A DNA stretch of 34,156 nt from Defluviitaleaceae bacterium. Lineage in GTDB: Bacteria > Bacillota > Clostridia > Lachnospirales > WQUN01. Made by a program: the position numbers and the translations under genes. The stretch lies in the NCBI GenBank assembly GCA_009781765.1, contig WQVC01000023.1, positions 1 through 34,156 on the forward strand, in the 5' to 3' direction. This document shows, piece after piece, positions 32,959 to 34,156 of the stretch (positions within the stretch are counted from its first letter, which is position 1; the number at the start of each line of letters is the position of its first letter). The notes beneath the pieces were generated by a model that made no database searches, was not told the origin of the DNA, and saw only the letters and a list, made by a program, of their open reading frames with translations.

Positions 32959-33996
32959 GTGAAAAAATTACTTGCCATTGACCTTTTTTCGGGTTGCGGC
33001 GGGCTTTCAAAAGGATTTATCGACGCAGGATACGACATTCTCGTCGGTGTTGATAACGATAAGGCGGCACTTGATACGTTCGAGCATAATCATAACGGCG
33101 CGGTTGCGTTAAATGCGGATTTATCCGCACCCGAAACATTTGACTTAATTGATAAAATTGTCGGCAATCGAAAGTTGGATGTAATAATTGCCGGTCCGCC
33201 TTGCCAGGGATTTTCTTTAACCGGACCGAGAGATTTTGACGATACTCGCAACAAGCTGTATCTTGCGGTTATAGCCGCCGTTAAAAAATACAAGCCCAAA
33301 GCATTTATAATCGAAAACGTACCGGGCATGGCTACCTTATATAAAGGCGAAGTGAAAAACGAAATTCTTCGCAGACTAGCCCGACTCGGTTACAATGTTG
33401 AATGCCGAGTGCTTTGTGCCGCCGATTACGGTGTGCCGCAAATACGAAAAAGGTTAATTTTTACGGGTATTCGGGAAGATGTCGGAACGCCCGAATTTCC
33501 CGCGCCTGTAAACACACCCGAAAATTATGTAACCTGCCGACAAGCCATCAGCGATTTGCCTTTTCACACAAGCGATACTTACACTTGCGAACCAACCACC
33601 GAATATCAAAAAAAAATGCGCGGTCGTTGTTGCACGTTGCATAATCACGTCATTACGAATCATAAGAAATTCGTCGCAGACGTGATTTCGTTAGTGCCGG
33701 AGGGATGCAATTATAAGTCGCTCCCCGAAGGTGTGGGCGAAAGTCGCAAGTTTAACGAGGCATGGACGCGCTATCACGGCGATAAACCGTCAAAAACAAT
33801 TGACACGGGACACCGAAACCACTTCCATTACGAATTTAATCGCGTGCCCACAATCAGAGAAAACGCAAGGTTGCAATCATTCCCCGATGATTTTGTGTTC
33901 AAGGGTTCTAAGACGCAACAAAATCGGCAAGTCGGCAATGCGGTGCCGCCCTTGCTCGGCTATCACTTGGGCAAGAAAATTAAAGAAATTATATAG
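32959..33996 (+). CDS. C5-cytosine DNA methyltransferase
   Basis: 345 aa, GTG start one base after the nuclease stop, with GGGGAGG inside the preceding gene's end. Motif I DLFSGCGGLSKGF (8-20), motif IV GPPCQGFS with catalytic Cys82, motif VI ENVPG (119-123), motif VIII QIRKRL (161-166) and motif X GNAVPP (326-331) are all intact. The target recognition region is about 175-290. It transfers a methyl group from S-adenosylmethionine to C5 of cytosine and should protect the site cut by the HNH enzyme. No controller (C) protein or Vsr gene is adjacent. Confidence 0.96.
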   Translation: MKKLLAIDLFSGCGGLSKGFIDAGYDILVGVDNDKAALDTFEHNHNGAVALNADLSAPETFDLIDKIVGNRKLDVIIAGPPCQGFSLTGPRDFDDTRNKLYLAVIAAVKKYKPKAFIIENVPGMATLYKGEVKNEILRRLARLGYNVECRVLCAADYGVPQIRKRLIFTGIREDVGTPEFPAPVNTPENYVTCRQAISDLPFHTSDTYTCEPTTEYQKKMRGRCCTLHNHVITNHKKFVADVISLVPEGCNYKSLPEGVGESRKFNEAWTRYHGDKPSKTIDTGHRNHFHYEFNRVPTIRENARLQSFPDDFVFKGSKTQQNRQVGNAVPPLLGYHLGKKIKEII

Positions 33997-34026
33997 TGAA
34001 ACAAGACAAAAACGCTCTTGTTTCAC
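33996..34026 (+). terminator. Hairpin after methyltransferase
   Basis: GTGAAACAAGA, 9 bases, TCTTGTTTCAC: a perfect 11-bp stem starting at the last base of the stop codon. It is followed by C-rich sequence, not a T-run, so it may stabilise the mRNA end instead of acting as a simple terminator. Confidence 0.55.
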
Positions 34027-34046
34027 CCCCGGTACTCGCACTTTTG

Positions 34047-34148
34047 TAGCGAACGCACTTGAGAAATCCGTTCAGGTTTCGTCGGAAAACGCGCAGAAGC
34101 CCGCGATTTCCCGACTCGCCTTCACGGTTCTCAAAGGCGTTCGCTATA
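34047..34148. repeat. TA-type miniature element (TATAGCGAACG family)
   Basis: It begins TAGCGAACG and ends CGTTCGCTATA. The interior is the near reverse complement of the element at 3501-3618, so the two copies sit in opposite orientation. TA flanks are present on both sides. It marks the right edge of the restriction-modification locus. Confidence 0.88.
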
Positions 34149-34156
34149 CTTGCGCA

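Overview
The window looks like a chromosome segment of an uncultured Bacillota (Clostridia-like) bacterium of middling GC content. Pointers are a SpoVD/PBP2-type transpeptidase with two PASTA domains after rsmH-ftsL, a class A PBP with a proline-rich tail, a two-OB-fold SSB-like protein, a YcxB-like protein, a LacI-like/GGDEF hybrid and strong Shine-Dalgarno sites throughout. No rRNA, tRNA, CRISPR array or transposase gene was found. Species cannot be named from the sequence.

Layout. 1-865: no convincing gene; hairpins, a minus-strand terminator, a small palindromic element and a 12-bp tandem repeat. 866-5553: MFS transporter carrying an in-frame palindromic element, a 78-aa protein, an SSB-like protein, a miniature Mur-ligase-like protein, an orphan V-type ATPase subunit D and a DJ-1 family protein, separated by miniature inverted-repeat elements. 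5746-12995 (minus): cell-wall and division block ftsI/spoVD, ftsL, rsmH and a class A PBP. 13371-20111 (minus): chemoreceptor, a coiled-coil protein, FtsH and YifB/ComM. 20311-23822 (plus): LacI-like sensor/diguanylate cyclase coupled to proA. 24155-26196 (minus): a tandem pair of PH-like/zinc-ribbon/SHOCT proteins with a promoter-terminator unit between them that looks like a stand-alone small RNA. 26524-29516 (plus): YcxB-like protein, gyrB, and a hicB-hicA toxin-antitoxin pair fused to the gyrB transcript. 29572-31828 (minus): TIM-barrel isomerase-like protein, Sel1-repeat protein and FMN reductase. 31989-33996 (plus): HNH endonuclease and C5-cytosine methyltransferase, a probable restriction-modification pair.

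The most striking feature is the density of small non-coding repeats. (1) A 109-bp palindromic element occurs in full twice and as a half copy once. One full copy is read through in frame inside the MFS gene; another supplies the last residues and stop codon of the DJ-1 gene. (2) Several families of TA-flanked miniature elements are present. One has a filled and an empty site side by side because of the local duplication, which fixes its ends and a TA target duplication. (3) A modular intergenic repeat (GC hairpin, AACTTTTT/AAAAAGTT hairpin, CGCG hairpin with U-tract) sits at most gene ends, often as two arms facing each other, and probably works as a bidirectional terminator.

How the genes may work together: the murein block and FtsH are housekeeping envelope functions. 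The diguanylate cyclase, chemoreceptor and FlgN-like coiled-coil protein suggest a motile, signalling lifestyle. HicBA and the HNH/methyltransferase pair are addictive or defence modules. The PH-SHOCT pair and its intervening RNA have no assigned role.
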